This document shows positions 1 through 11,725 of a stretch of DNA of 61,959 bases, piece by piece. A model generated the notes under the pieces. The model searched no databases. It worked only from the letters and a program-made list of their open reading frames with translations, and was not told the origin of the DNA. A program made the position numbers and the translations under genes. The first letter of the stretch is position 1; each line of letters starts with the position of its first letter. Source of the DNA: Reyranellaceae bacterium (GTDB taxonomy: Bacteria; Pseudomonadota; Alphaproteobacteria; Reyranellales; Reyranellaceae); NCBI GenBank assembly GCA_022844045.1, contig JALHMM010000017.1:1-61959 (forward strand), in the 5' to 3' direction.

Positions 1-19
1 CTACGCGCGACGGGCCCCT

Positions 20-45
20 CCCTCTCCCCGCAAGCGGGGAGAGGG
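20..45. repeat. Palindromic repeat, CCCTCTCCCCG type
   Basis: A perfect 11-bp inverted repeat with a CAAG loop. The same CTCTCCCC...GGGGAGAG palindrome recurs near 5.1, 5.55, 14.7, 14.8 and 34.65 kb, always between or at the ends of genes. It is a dispersed REP-like element and could also act as a bidirectional terminator. The first 90 bases hold nothing else I recognise. Confidence 0.75.
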
Positions 46-90
46 GGTCACGCCAGATCGCCCTGCAAGACAACGGGATAGGCGCCCGCC

Positions 91-945
91 CTACTCGAGC
101 GTCGCGCGCAGGCCGGCGACGATCGCGAGGTAGTCGGGATCGTCAGGCTCGATCAGCCCATGGCGCACGAAGAAGTCGATCAGCACCAGATTGCAGTTGT
201 ATTTGAAGTCGAAGGTATCGCGCACGCGTTCTATCACACGCGACACCGGCCATAGCTCGAACGAGTCGACCTCGCCATCGACGATCGCCGGTGTGAAGTC
301 CTCGGGCAATTCGAGATCGAAGACATATTGCACGTCAGGCTTCAGTTGCACGCCCGACTGGTAACAGTAGGTGATACAGCCCGCGCCTTTGGCGTTGCGC
401 GCGATCGCTTCGGGAATACCGGCCTCCTCCGCGCATTCCTTGATCACGTTCTCCATGAGGCCGAGCCCTGTGGGCTGGCCGCCGGCCACGGTGTTGTCGA
501 GCATGCCGGGATAGGTCGGCTTGTCGTAGGCACGACGCGGCACCCAGATGTGCAGGCCGTCGGCCCGGCGCACGTAGCCGGTGAGATGCACGCCGTAGGC
601 CCGCACACCGAAGCTCGGCACGGCTGCGCGCTCCATGTCCATCAGCGGCGGGCGCTTGAGGTCGGGCGTGACGGGATAGCGCTCGCCGCGCCAATCGCCG
701 AACAGCGCCTCGTCGCGCAGCTCCTGCAACCAGGCCTCGACCGCTATCGTGCGCGCGCTCGCATCGAGGAGGCGACCGGACAGACGCCAGCCGCCCGCGA
801 CGCGATCGAACAGGTCGGGTCGCGCCACGAGTCGCGGCGCGAAGTCGCAGTGGATCCAGCCGACGCGTTGGGCGCCGATATGCCACGGCTCGAACTGGCT
901 CAGGTCGTGGGCGTTGCAGCGGTGAATGTGATCGAGGAAGGACAT
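91..945 (-). CDS. DUF4743/Nudix hydrolase (TPK-associated type)
   Basis: A 284-aa protein with an N-terminal DUF4743-like region (about residues 1-110) followed by a Nudix fold. The Nudix box is degenerate: KECAEEAGI matches the REUXEEXGU core with Lys for Arg, preceded by GLGLMENVI. This layout is shared with the plant and yeast Nudix proteins related to thiamine-pyrophosphokinase fusions, which hydrolyse damaged thiamine diphosphate or other nucleotide-linked substrates; the substrate here is inferred from family. It is divergent from the thioesterase gene beginning at 1001, so the 55-bp gap should hold both promoters. Family is fairly sure, substrate is not. Confidence 0.8.
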   Translation of the reverse strand: MSFLDHIHRCNAHDLSQFEPWHIGAQRVGWIHCDFAPRLVARPDLFDRVAGGWRLSGRLLDASARTIAVEAWLQELRDEALFGDWRGERYPVTPDLKRPPLMDMERAAVPSFGVRAYGVHLTGYVRRADGLHIWVPRRAYDKPTYPGMLDNTVAGGQPTGLGLMENVIKECAEEAGIPEAIARNAKGAGCITYCYQSGVQLKPDVQYVFDLELPEDFTPAIVDGEVDSFELWPVSRVIERVRDTFDFKYNCNLVLIDFFVRHGLIEPDDPDYLAIVAGLRATLE

Positions 946-1000
946 GGGACCGATGGAGTGCTAAGCCGGTTCTAGCCGCGCCTACCGGAGCCCGCCAGTC

Positions 1001-1411
1001 TTGACCACCGCCGAACTCGCCCGTCTGCTCGCCGACCGACTGCCCGCGATCGACCTCCACGGCGTGATCGTCGAGGAGGCCGAGGACCAGGATATCCGCC
1101 TGCGCTTCCCCTTTCGCGACGCGTTGCTGGGTCCCAACGACATCTTCTCGGGCCCCACCCTGCTGGGCTTCGCCGACACCGCGATCTACGCCGCCGGCCA
1201 GGCGGCGCTCGGCGCCGGTTCGGTGCCACTGGTCTCGACCATGAGCACGACGTTCATGCGCCCCGCCCAGGCGGCCGACGTGGTGACGCTCTCGCGCGTG
1301 ATCCGTCGCGGCAAGAGCCTGCTCAACGCCGAAGCCTGGCTATTCAGCCACACGCCGATCGATCCGATCCTGCACGCCACCGCGACCTGCGTCGTGCGCA
1401 CCTGGCGTTGA
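1001..1411 (+). CDS. PaaI-family hotdog thioesterase
   Basis: A 136-aa single hotdog domain, usual for PaaI-like acyl-CoA thioesterases. The central region IFSGPTLLGFADTAIYAAG corresponds to the HGG/GG-x-x-x-x-x-D region, and the strand FMRPAQAADVV matches the family's FLRPA motif. It probably hydrolyses an acyl- or aryl-CoA in the cytosol. The TTG start is chosen because GGAG lies about 10 nt upstream and the product then has normal family length. A palindromic repeat follows the stop. Confidence 0.8.
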   Translation: MTTAELARLLADRLPAIDLHGVIVEEAEDQDIRLRFPFRDALLGPNDIFSGPTLLGFADTAIYAAGQAALGAGSVPLVSTMSTTFMRPAQAADVVTLSRVIRRGKSLLNAEAWLFSHTPIDPILHATATCVVRTWR

Positions 1412-1423
1412 GGCGCAAGGCGC

Positions 1424-1492
1424 CTGTCATTCCGAGCGAAGCGAGGAATCCAGGGAGCGACCTTAGATTCCTCGCTGCGCTCGGAATGACAG
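1424..1492. repeat. Long inverted repeat, CTGTCATTCCGAGCG type
   Basis: The arms read CTGTCATTCCGAGCGaagc and its complement about 45 bp later, giving a stem of more than 20 bp with few mismatches. A close relative is at 13866-13932, and more distant ones (GTCGTCC(C/T)GAGCGCAGCG) at 31402-31499 and 55941-56205. It lies between two convergent genes and may terminate both. Confidence 0.8.
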
Positions 1493-1517
1493 GGGAGACA
1501 CTTCAACCGGCCCAGGT

Positions 1518-3122
1518 CTACCCAGCGAGGATCGCGTCCGACGCCTTCTCGGCGATCATGTTGGTGGCGGCGTAGGTGTTGCCCGACACCATCGTCGGCA
1601 TGACCGAGGCATCGGCCACGCGCAACCCGTCGAGGCCGATCACTTTCATCGTCAGCGGATCGACCACGGCCATCGGATCGATGCCCATCTTGCAGCTGCC
1701 GATGGGGTGGAAGGTGGTCGAACCGGTCGCGCGCACATGCGCCAGCCATTGCTCGTCGCTTTGCACTGCTGGCCCGGGAAGCGTCTCTTCGATCACGTAG
1801 TCGCTGAGTGGCTTGGTCTGCAACAGACGGCGCAGGTACTTCATCGCCGAGACGATGGCGTCACGGTCGTCCTGCTCGGCGAGATAGTTGGGCTGAATCT
1901 CCGGCTTCACCGCCGGGTCCTTCGACAACGCCTTCACGTGCCCGCGACTCTCGGGGCGAAGTTGCGAGGCACCCAGCGTCATGCCCGGGCGCGAGTCTAG
2001 AGCCGAGGTGCCATAGGCTCCAGGCGCATAGCTAGCGGGCGCGAAGTAGAGCTGCATATCGGGAGTCTCGAGTCCCGGCCGCGTGCGGTAGTAGCCGCCG
2101 GCATGGCTCGGGCTGGCGGCGAGCAGGCCCTTGCGGGTGAAGACGTAACGCAGCACCTCGCCAACCAACGCCAGACCATGGCTGCGCTCGTTGAGCGAGC
2201 CCGCGCCCTTCACCAGCGCCGAGACGCGCGCGGCGTAGCGGTCGCGCATGTTGCGGCCGACGCCGGGCAGCGCATGCCGTACCTCGACACCGATTCCCCT
2301 GAGCCACTCGGGGTCGCCGATGCCGGAGAGCTGCAGCAGATGCGGCGTGTTGATGCTGCCGCCCGACAGCACGATGTCGCGCCGCGCGCGGATCTTGCGG
2401 GACTCGCCGCCGACGCTGTAGCGCACGCCCACTGCACGCTTGCCGTCGAACGAGATGTGCTCGACGAAAGCGTGCTGAATCAACGTGAGATTGCCCCGCG
2501 CCATCGCCGGCCGCAGATAGGCATCCGCGGGACTCCAGCGGCGGCCATCCTTCATCATCTGCTGATAGAGGAAGGTGCCTTCCTGGTCGCCGCCGTTGTA
2601 GTCGGGCGTGCGCTTCAGTCCGAGCGCCTCGTTGGCCGCGATATAGGCATCGCTCAACGCATGCGGCTCGCGCTGATCCTGGATCGACAGCGGCCCGTCG
2701 CGGCCGCGCACGGCGTCGTCGCCGCCGACGCGAGTCTCAGCGCGCTTGAAGTACGGCAGCACGTCGTCCCACGACCAGCCGCGACAGCCGAGCTGCGCCC
2801 AGGTGTCGTAGTCGGCGGACTGTCCCCGCACATAGAGATGGCCGTTGATCGAGCCCGAGCCGCCGATCACCTTGCCGCGCGGAAACGGGATCGTGCGGTT
2901 GTCGATATGCGGGCCGGGCGCGGTCTCGTAGCCCCAGTTGAGCTTGGGGTTGTAGACCGTCTTGTTGAAGCCGGCGGGGACCTTGATCCAGATATGGTTA
3001 TCGGGGCCGCCGGCTTCGAGCACCGCCACCGTGTGCTTACCCGACGCGCTCAGCCGATACGCCAGCACGCAACCCGCCGCTCCGGCGCCGACGATCACGT
3101 AGTCGACTTCATCCATCCGCAC
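1518..3122 (-). CDS. GMC-family FAD-dependent oxidoreductase
   Basis: A 534-aa glucose-methanol-choline oxidoreductase related to choline and alcohol dehydrogenases. Visible landmarks are the FAD Rossmann motif VIVGAGAAGCVLAYRLS at the N-terminus, GMC signature 1 near residue 85 (GKVIGGSGSINGHLYVRG), signature 2 near residue 255 (GGSINTPHLLQLSGIG), and the C-terminal active-site pair His (TFHPIGSCKMG) and Asn (SGNTYAATNMIAEKA). It oxidises an alcohol group with FAD; the substrate cannot be read from sequence. A paralogue with the same layout is at 60256-61893. It starts at the ATG directly before DEVDYVIVGAG; a 295-bp repeat-bearing gap lies upstream. Confidence 0.9.
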   Translation of the reverse strand: MRMDEVDYVIVGAGAAGCVLAYRLSASGKHTVAVLEAGGPDNHIWIKVPAGFNKTVYNPKLNWGYETAPGPHIDNRTIPFPRGKVIGGSGSINGHLYVRGQSADYDTWAQLGCRGWSWDDVLPYFKRAETRVGGDDAVRGRDGPLSIQDQREPHALSDAYIAANEALGLKRTPDYNGGDQEGTFLYQQMMKDGRRWSPADAYLRPAMARGNLTLIQHAFVEHISFDGKRAVGVRYSVGGESRKIRARRDIVLSGGSINTPHLLQLSGIGDPEWLRGIGVEVRHALPGVGRNMRDRYAARVSALVKGAGSLNERSHGLALVGEVLRYVFTRKGLLAASPSHAGGYYRTRPGLETPDMQLYFAPASYAPGAYGTSALDSRPGMTLGASQLRPESRGHVKALSKDPAVKPEIQPNYLAEQDDRDAIVSAMKYLRRLLQTKPLSDYVIEETLPGPAVQSDEQWLAHVRATGSTTFHPIGSCKMGIDPMAVVDPLTMKVIGLDGLRVADASVMPTMVSGNTYAATNMIAEKASDAILAG

Positions 3123-3209
3123 GGTTTCCTTCGTTGTGCGATCCTGTTCTCTATCCTTCTCTCCGCGAAGGCCAGGGCGATCACAGATGGCCAGGTTGAC
3201 TTGGCATTG

Positions 3210-3333
3210 CCTTCCCCCGGAGGGGGAAGGTGCCCGAAGGGCGGATGGGGGATGTCGAAGCCAAACACCGACTTCGTTGAAGCATCCCCCATCCGTCGCG
3301 CTTCGCGCGCCACCTTCCCCCTCCGGGGGAAGG
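3210..3333. repeat. Paired palindrome, CCTTCCCCC...GGGGGAAGG type
   Basis: A compound element: the left unit is a CCTTCCCCCGGAGGGGGAAGG palindrome followed by GGCGGATGGGGGATG, and the right unit is its near-mirror. The whole 124 bp can fold into one long hairpin. Equivalent elements lie at 32959-33119 and 35676-35805. It fills most of the gene-free stretch 3123-3417, in which I see no other feature. Confidence 0.8.
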
Positions 3334-3417
3334 TATGTGCAACTCCATATGCGATCGCCCTGCCGCGAAGGTCAGGGGCCGCGGACGGCCCCGAGGGAGA
3401 AGGAAAGTCTTGGTGTT

Positions 3418-4182
3418 CTACAGCGCGTAGCCGCCATCGACCATCAGGGTCTGACCGGTGATCCACCGGGCGCGCGAGGAGGCGAGGAACAGCACCGCTT
3501 CGGCGATGTCCTCGGCCGTGCCCAGCCGCTTGAGCGCGAGGTTGTGCCGCGCCGTCTCGAGGAATTTCTCGTCGAAGTCGCCGGTCTCCATCAGGCGATG
3601 GAACATGCCGTCGGTCAGCAGACCGACGCCGACCATATTGGCGCGAATGCCGAAGCGCCCCTCCTCCGCCGCCACGCCCTTCATCACGCCTTCGACGGCG
3701 GCCTTGGGCGCCACCGAGAGGATATCGCGCGCGGCGTAGCGGCGAATCGCCGGCGTGCCGACGACGACGATCGCGCCCTTGGTCTCGCGCAGCTTGGGCA
3801 GCGCGGCGTGGATCAAGCCATAGCAGCCGATCGCGTCCTGGTTCATCACCGAGCGGAACTTGTCGGGCGTCACCTGGCTGATGTAGCGCATGTCGATGTA
3901 TGGCCCGGCGGCATATACCAGCGTGTGCAGCGGGCCCAGCGCGCCCACGGCATGGCCGATCGACTCGGCCACGGACTTGTCGTCCTCCAGCGAGACCTTG
4001 AGGGCATAACCGGCCTGGCCACGCGCCGAGACCTCGCGCAGCGCCTCGTCGGCCGAGTCCTTGTTGCCGCGATAGGTGAAGGCGACGTCGCAGCCCGACT
4101 CGGCGAGGCGTCGGATGACGGCGCGGCCGATGCCGCCGCTGCCGCCGGCCACCAGGGCGCAGCCATTCGTCGGAAAGTCCAT
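3418..4182 (-). CDS. Short-chain dehydrogenase/reductase lacking the usual catalytic Tyr
   Basis: A 254-aa SDR. The cofactor motif GGSGGIG is at residues 13-19, the AAG motif near 91, and the C-terminal WITGQTLMVDGGYAL is typical of FabG-like SDRs. The active site is unusual: where YxxxK is expected the sequence reads S156-V-A-P-K160, and the catalytic Ser region reads VVVGTPAIRR, with Thr. It may be a non-canonical reductase or a binding protein. The ATG at 4182 is chosen because AGGAGAGG precedes it and the protein then begins at the Rossmann fold. It lies 11 bp downstream of the meaB stop in the same orientation. Confidence 0.8.
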   Translation of the reverse strand: MDFPTNGCALVAGGSGGIGRAVIRRLAESGCDVAFTYRGNKDSADEALREVSARGQAGYALKVSLEDDKSVAESIGHAVGALGPLHTLVYAAGPYIDMRYISQVTPDKFRSVMNQDAIGCYGLIHAALPKLRETKGAIVVVGTPAIRRYAARDILSVAPKAAVEGVMKGVAAEEGRFGIRANMVGVGLLTDGMFHRLMETGDFDEKFLETARHNLALKRLGTAEDIAEAVLFLASSRARWITGQTLMVDGGYAL

Positions 4183-4193
4183 AAACCTCTCCT

Positions 4194-5093
4194 CTAACCC
4201 AGGCGGCGCGACAGCTCGGCGATACGCGCGAAGGGCGACATACCCGGCGGCAATGATAGATTGCCGGCGCGGGCCAGTCCGTAGCGACCGAAGCGTTCGC
4301 GAATCGCCTCGACCAGCCATAGCTCAGCCTGCGCATGACGCGCCGCCATGCGACGGCCGCCGTCGGCGAGATGCTGGCGATGCGCGTCGATCGCCGCGAT
4401 CAACTCCGGCACACCGGTGCGTTCACGCGACGATACCAGCAATGTACGCGGTTGCCACGACGCGCTGTCGGGCTCGGCCAGGCTGAGCGCGCCGGCGACG
4501 TCGCTCCGCGCCCGCTCGGCCATGGTGCCGAGATCGGCCTTGGTCACCGCCACGAGATGCGGGATCTCGACGATGCCGGCCTTCATGAACTGCAGCGAAT
4601 CGCCCGAGCCCGGCTGCACGCAAAACACCACCGTATCGGCGATGCCCGCGACATCGGTCTCCGACTGGCCGACGCCCACCGTCTCGACCAGCACGACATC
4701 GAATAGCGCGCGCATGATCACCATGGCGCCCAGGGTCAGCTCGGCCAGTCCACCCAACCGGTCCCGCGCCGCCATCGAGCGCACGAAAACGCCATCATCC
4801 ATGGGATCGGTCGCCAGCCGCGCACGATCCCCGAGCAACGCGCCGCCCGTGCGCCGCGACGATGGGTCGACCGCGATCACGCCGACCGTCTCGCCGCGCG
4901 CGCGCCACGCCGCGATCAGCGCCGAGAGCAACGTCGATTTGCCGACTCCCGGCGGCCCGGTGACACCAACGACATGCCCACGCGGCGCACGATACGACTC
5001 GTCGAGCAGCGCCCTGATGTCATCGGCATCCGGCATCCGCTCGAGCCGCGCCAAAGCCGCCGCAAGCGCCGGCTTGTCCATCGTCACCGTCAT
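4194..5093 (-). CDS. meaB: MeaB/ArgK-family GTPase chaperone of methylmalonyl-CoA mutase
   Basis: A 299-aa P-loop GTPase of the MeaB/MMAA family, which protects and reloads adenosylcobalamin-dependent methylmalonyl-CoA mutase. The Walker A motif GPPGVGKST is at residues 46-54, followed by VIAVDPSSRRTGGALLGD, the family hallmark VETVGVGQSETDV (switch region), and a guanine-binding VTKAD. Length is slightly short for the family. The mutase gene itself is not in this window. The start overlaps the stop of the upstream DUF559 gene by 4 nt (ATGA). Confidence 0.92.
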   Translation of the reverse strand: MTVTMDKPALAAALARLERMPDADDIRALLDESYRAPRGHVVGVTGPPGVGKSTLLSALIAAWRARGETVGVIAVDPSSRRTGGALLGDRARLATDPMDDGVFVRSMAARDRLGGLAELTLGAMVIMRALFDVVLVETVGVGQSETDVAGIADTVVFCVQPGSGDSLQFMKAGIVEIPHLVAVTKADLGTMAERARSDVAGALSLAEPDSASWQPRTLLVSSRERTGVPELIAAIDAHRQHLADGGRRMAARHAQAELWLVEAIRERFGRYGLARAGNLSLPPGMSPFARIAELSRRLG

Positions 5094-5506
5094 CTCCCTC
5101 TCCCCGCTTCAGCGGGAAGAGGGTTGGGGTGAGGGGCGTTCGTACGATCATCCTGTCGCTGATCGGGAGCCAGAGCCCTCGGGATCGTCTCGAGAACGCC
5201 GTCGGTATTCGACAACACCTCATTGTTCCAGAACCGCATCACGCGATACCCGCATTCGTTCAAGAAGGCCGTCCGCTTCGCGTCCTCAACACTGTCGGCG
5301 TGCTGGCCACCATCCACCTCGACGATCAGCTTCGCCTCACGACAGGCAAAGTCGGCGATGTACGGTCCGATCCCGATCTGACGCACGAACTTGTGGCCCT
5401 CGAGCTGACTGGCGCGCAGCCTGGACCACAGGCGCTTCTCGGCTTCGGTGGGGTCGCGGCGAAGCTTGCGCTGGAGGTTTGCTCGGGTCTGGCGTGGGCC
5501 ACGCAT
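5090..5506 (-). CDS. DUF559 (Vsr-like endonuclease fold) protein
   Basis: A 138-aa protein with a DUF559 domain: RKLRRDPTEAEKRLWSRLR, then FVRQIGIGPYIADFAC, KLIVEVDGGQHA (the acidic nuclease-like core) and GYRVMRFWNNEVL. DUF559 is related to very-short-patch-repair endonucleases, but activity is mostly unproven. About the last 15 residues (APHPNPLPAEAGRGR) are encoded by the palindromic repeat at 5097-5123, and another copy lies just upstream at 5544-5571. The gene therefore sits between two copies of the same element, which suggests it moved with, or was captured by, the repeats. Confidence 0.8.
   Translation of the reverse strand: MRGPRQTRANLQRKLRRDPTEAEKRLWSRLRASQLEGHKFVRQIGIGPYIADFACREAKLIVEVDGGQHADSVEDAKRTAFLNECGYRVMRFWNNEVLSNTDGVLETIPRALAPDQRQDDRTNAPHPNPLPAEAGRGR
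5097..5123. repeat. Palindromic repeat, CCCTCTCCCCG type (imperfect)
   Basis: Another copy of the CTCTCCCC/GGGGAGAG palindrome, with a mismatch in the right arm. It is read through by the 3' end of the DUF559 gene and abuts the start of meaB. Confidence 0.7.
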
Positions 5507-5543
5507 CAGCGGCTGGTCGTTGTGGGACTGCCCCTCACCCTAA

Positions 5544-5571
5544 CCCTCTCCCCGCTGAAGCGGGGAGAGGG
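5544..5571. repeat. Palindromic repeat, CCCTCTCCCCG type
   Basis: A perfect 11-bp inverted repeat with a 6-nt loop, between the DUF559 start and the end of ppdK. It could terminate the glyQ-glyS-ppdK transcript. Confidence 0.75.
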
Positions 5572-5582
5572 AATATGATGAC

Positions 5583-8258
<2,676 letters not shown>

Positions 8259-8268
8259 CGCAAGCTCA

Positions 8269-10446
8269 CTAGCCTTCGATTTTCGAGAAGTCCGCGACGC
8301 TGTCGATGGTCGCGCTGATACGCTTCAGCAAACGCAGACGATTCAGGCGCAAATCAGGTCGGTCGCCGACGTTCACTGTGACCTTTTCGAAGAAAGCGTC
8401 GAGCGGGCCACGCAAAGCCGCCAGCGCCGACATGGCCGCGGTGAAGTCCTCCTGCGCCAGCGCCGGGCCGGCGCTCGCGGCGGCGCTTTCCAGCGCGGCG
8501 GCGACCGCCTTCTCCTCGGCCTGCTCCAGCAGCGCCACATCGGGTGCGCTCTTGATCTGCGCCGCCAGCGCCTTGTCCTTGCGCTCCTCGGCCTTCACGA
8601 TGTTGGCGGCGCGGTTGTAGGCGACCAGCAGGTTCTTGCCGTCATCCGAGCCGACGAAGGCCTGCAGCGCCTTCACGCGCGCCAGCAGGCGCACGAGATC
8701 GTCCTCGTCGCCCAGCGCGAAGACGGCGTTCACCAGATCATGCCGCACGCCCTGCTCGCGCACCTGCACCTTCAGGCGATCGGCGAAGAAAGCCAGCAAC
8801 TCGCCGTTGTTGATCGCGCGCCCCGCCGCGGCGGCCTTGAACACATCGGCGAGCTTGAGCCGCAGGCCGTTCTCGGTGATCAGGCGAATTGTGCCCAACG
8901 CCGCGCGACGCAACGCATAGGGATCCTTCGAGCCTGTCGGCTTCTCGTCGATCGCCCAGAAGCCGACCAGCGTGTCGAGCTTGTCGGCCAGCGCCACGGC
9001 CACCGACACCGGCGCATGCGGGCAACGCGAATCGGGGCCGGTCGGCGCGTAGTGGTCGGCGATGGCGATCGAGACCTCGAGCGGCAGGCCCTCGAGCTGG
9101 GCGTAGTAGCCGCCCATCACGCCCTGCAGCTCGGGGAACTCGCCCACCATGCCCGAGGTGAGGTCGGCCTTGCACAGACGCGCCGCCGTCTCGACATGCG
9201 CGGGATCGGTCATGTGGAAGAAGCCGCAGGTCTCGGCCTTCACGATCGCCTGGGCCAACGCAACGATGCGCTCCACACGCTCGGCCTGCATGCCGAGCTT
9301 GGCGTGGAAGACAATGTCCTTCAGCGCCGGCAGCCGATCGGCGAGCTTGGCCTTGCGGTCCTGATCCCAGAAGAAGCGCGCATCCGACAGACGTGCGCGC
9401 AGCACGCGCTCGTTGCCGGCGACGATCTCGCGGCCCCCATCGGGCGCCACTGTGTTGGCGACGACGACGAATCGGTTGGCCAGCTCGCCGCCCCTGGTGT
9501 GGCAGGCGAAGTAGCGCTGGTGCGTCTTCATCGAGGTGATCAGCACCTCGGCCGGCACGTCCATGAAGGCGCGGTCGATCGTGCCCATCATCGGCACCGG
9601 CCATTCGACCAGGCCGGCGACCTCGGCCAGCAAGCCCTCGTCCTTCACCAGCGTGACGCCGGCCTCGCGGCAGGCGGTCTCGGCCTTGGTGCGGATCACC
9701 GCCTTGCGCTCCTCGGCGTCGACCATGACATAGGCCTGCTTCAGCTTGCGCACATAGTCGGTATAGCCCTCGACGCGGATCTCGCCGGGCGCCATGAAGC
9801 GATGGCCGCGGGTGGTCTCGCGCGCCGGCACGATGACGTCGCCGGGACGCGGGTTCTCGACGAAGACGAAGCGCGAGCCGGTGCCGCCCTGGGCCGCGGC
9901 CTCGAAATAGAAATCCGGCGAATCGGCGCGGTTCTCGACGATGCCGCCCTTGAGCGCGACACCGTTATAGACGCAGAGGATCTGCTGCAGCGGGCGCACC
10001 CAGCTCAGCGGCCGCGCGCCCCAGCGCATCGACTTGGGCCACGGCAGGCCGCTCACCACCTTGCCGATCACCTCGCGCAGCACCTCCGTGGCGGCGCGGC
10101 CCTTCTTCTCGATGACGGCGAAGTAGAACTCGCCCTTGCCGGTGTCGCGCTTCTCGCATTGATCGAGGGAGTTCAGCCCGGCGCCCTTCAGGAAGCCCTC
10201 GACGGCGCGCGCCGGCGCATCGGTACGCGGGCCCCTCTTCTCCTCGCGCACGTCGGCGGAGCGCAGCGGGATGCCGTCCATCGCCAGCACCAGCCGGCGC
10301 GGCGTCGCGAAGGCGGCGGCGAAGGCGAAGTCGAGCCCGGCCTGCGCCAGCCCCTCGGTGAACATGCGCTTGAGATCCTCCGCCGCGCGCGCCTGCATGC
10401 GCGCGGGGATCTCCTCGGACAGGAACTCGAGGACGAGCTTGGCCAT
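8269..10446 (-). CDS. glyS: Glycine-tRNA ligase, beta subunit
   Basis: A 725-aa beta subunit of the heterotetrameric bacterial glycyl-tRNA synthetase. It begins [15 protein letters not shown], the family start, continues with [16 protein letters not shown] and [10 protein letters not shown], and has the HD-like central region ([15 protein letters not shown]) and [16 protein letters not shown] before a C-terminal DALR-type anticodon-binding domain. It charges tRNA-Gly with GlyQ, encoded 3 bp upstream. It is somewhat longer than the E. coli protein, with no obvious insertion. Confidence 0.97.
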   Translation of the reverse strand: MAKLVLEFLSEEIPARMQARAAEDLKRMFTEGLAQAGLDFAFAAAFATPRRLVLAMDGIPLRSADVREEKRGPRTDAPARAVEGFLKGAGLNSLDQCEKRDTGKGEFYFAVIEKKGRAATEVLREVIGKVVSGLPWPKSMRWGARPLSWVRPLQQILCVYNGVALKGGIVENRADSPDFYFEAAAQGGTGSRFVFVENPRPGDVIVPARETTRGHRFMAPGEIRVEGYTDYVRKLKQAYVMVDAEERKAVIRTKAETACREAGVTLVKDEGLLAEVAGLVEWPVPMMGTIDRAFMDVPAEVLITSMKTHQRYFACHTRGGELANRFVVVANTVAPDGGREIVAGNERVLRARLSDARFFWDQDRKAKLADRLPALKDIVFHAKLGMQAERVERIVALAQAIVKAETCGFFHMTDPAHVETAARLCKADLTSGMVGEFPELQGVMGGYYAQLEGLPLEVSIAIADHYAPTGPDSRCPHAPVSVAVALADKLDTLVGFWAIDEKPTGSKDPYALRRAALGTIRLITENGLRLKLADVFKAAAAGRAINNGELLAFFADRLKVQVREQGVRHDLVNAVFALGDEDDLVRLLARVKALQAFVGSDDGKNLLVAYNRAANIVKAEERKDKALAAQIKSAPDVALLEQAEEKAVAAALESAAASAGPALAQEDFTAAMSALAALRGPLDAFFEKVTVNVGDRPDLRLNRLRLLKRISATIDSVADFSKIEG

Positions 10447-10449
10447 CGC

Positions 10450-11343
10450 TCAGGCCTTCGCCAGCCAGGCTTCGCAGCACGCCTTGGCCAGCGCGCGCAC
10501 GCGGCCGATATAGGCTTGGCGTTCGGTGACGCTGATCACGCCGCGCGCGTCGAGCAGGTTGAAGGCGTGGCTCGCCTTGATGCATTGCTCGTAGGCCGGC
10601 AGCGCCAGCTTGGCGTTGCTGCTGCCCAAGAGCGCGCCGCACTCCTTCTCCGCATCGGCGAAGTGGCGGAACAGCATCTCGGTGTCGGCGCGCTCGAAGT
10701 TATAGGCCGACTGCTCCCGCTCGTTGCGCAGGAACACCTCGCCATAGGTCAGCGGCACCTCGGAACCGGGCTGGTTGTAGGGCAGGTCGTAGACGCTCTT
10801 CTTGTCGAAGAGGTACATCGCCAGCCGCTCCAGCCCGTAGGTGATCTCGCCCGAGGTCACCTCGCACTCGATACCGCCGACCTGCTGGAAATAGGTGAAC
10901 TGCGTCACCTCCATGCCGTCGCACCAGACTTCCCAGCCCAGGCCCCAGGCGCCCAGGGTCGGGCTTTCCCAGTCGTCCTCGACCAGGCGCAGGTCGTGCA
11001 GGTCGGGGTCGATGCCGATGGCGCGCAGCGAGCCGAAATAGCGGTCGAGGATGTCCTGGGGCGACGGCTTCAGGATCACCTGGAACTGGTAGTAGTGCTG
11101 CAGCCGGTTGGGGTTCTCGCCATAGCGCCCGTCCTTGGGCCGGCGCGAGGGCTGCACATAGGCGGCGTACCACGGGTCGGGCCCGAGCGCGCGGAGCGTC
11201 GTGGCGGTGTGGAAGGTGCCGGCGCCCATCTCCATGTCGTAGGGTTGCAGAATCGCGCAGCCCTGCCGCGCCCAGTAGCGCTGCAGGGTCAGGATCAGCT
11301 CCTGGAAACAGGTCGGCTTTCCAGCCTCGGCGGCGAGGGCCAC
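10450..11343 (-). CDS. glyQ: Glycine-tRNA ligase, alpha subunit
   Basis: A 297-aa class II synthetase catalytic subunit. The diagnostic stretches are [52 protein letters not shown] and [20 protein letters not shown]. It forms glycyl-adenylate and acts with GlyS. It is the first gene of the probable glyQ-glyS-ppdK operon. The ATG at 11343 gives the usual length; the 94 bp upstream separates it from a small membrane-protein gene. Confidence 0.97.
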   Translation of the reverse strand: MALAAEAGKPTCFQELILTLQRYWARQGCAILQPYDMEMGAGTFHTATTLRALGPDPWYAAYVQPSRRPKDGRYGENPNRLQHYYQFQVILKPSPQDILDRYFGSLRAIGIDPDLHDLRLVEDDWESPTLGAWGLGWEVWCDGMEVTQFTYFQQVGGIECEVTSGEITYGLERLAMYLFDKKSVYDLPYNQPGSEVPLTYGEVFLRNEREQSAYNFERADTEMLFRHFADAEKECGALLGSSNAKLALPAYEQCIKASHAFNLLDARGVISVTERQAYIGRVRALAKACCEAWLAKA

Positions 11344-11437
11344 GATCTTGAATTCCCGGTGGATTTCCGCCCGGTTAGGCGGGATTTCGGCGGTGCACCA
11401 TATAGGTGGCCGGTCCCCGGCCGGTCAAGCGACGCCC

Positions 11438-11698
11438 CTAGGCGCGCCGGTCGCAGTGCATCGTGCCCGACGGCACATAGGCACCGCACACGCCACAGGC
11501 CACGAGGTCCTCGACCATGGGCCGGCCAGGCTTGGTTGCGGCCGGCTCGGGCGGCGGTGGCGGTGATGGGGGTGGCTGCGGTTTGGCGGCCGGCTTCTTC
11601 TGGGCGGCCTCGATGGAACGCTGCCACCAGCGCCAGCCGAACCAGGCGATGACGATGACCGCCGCGATCGTCAGCAGCTTGCCGAAGAACCCGCTCAT
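11438..11698 (-). CDS. Small membrane protein with zinc-ribbon-like tail (PP0621-like)
   Basis: An 86-aa protein: one N-terminal transmembrane helix (about residues 5-24), a Pro/Ala-rich linker (PQPPPSPPPPPEP), then a C-terminal motif CGVCGAYVPSGTMHC that resembles a half zinc ribbon. The MVEDLVACGVCGAYVP layout matches the small PP0621-type proteins found widely in proteobacteria, whose role is unknown. It is in the same direction as the genes on both sides. Confidence 0.7.
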   Translation of the reverse strand: MSGFFGKLLTIAAVIVIAWFGWRWWQRSIEAAQKKPAAKPQPPPSPPPPPEPAATKPGRPMVEDLVACGVCGAYVPSGTMHCDRRA

Positions 11699-11725
11699 GC
11701 CGGCCCTTGTAAGCCGGTCGGCCGC

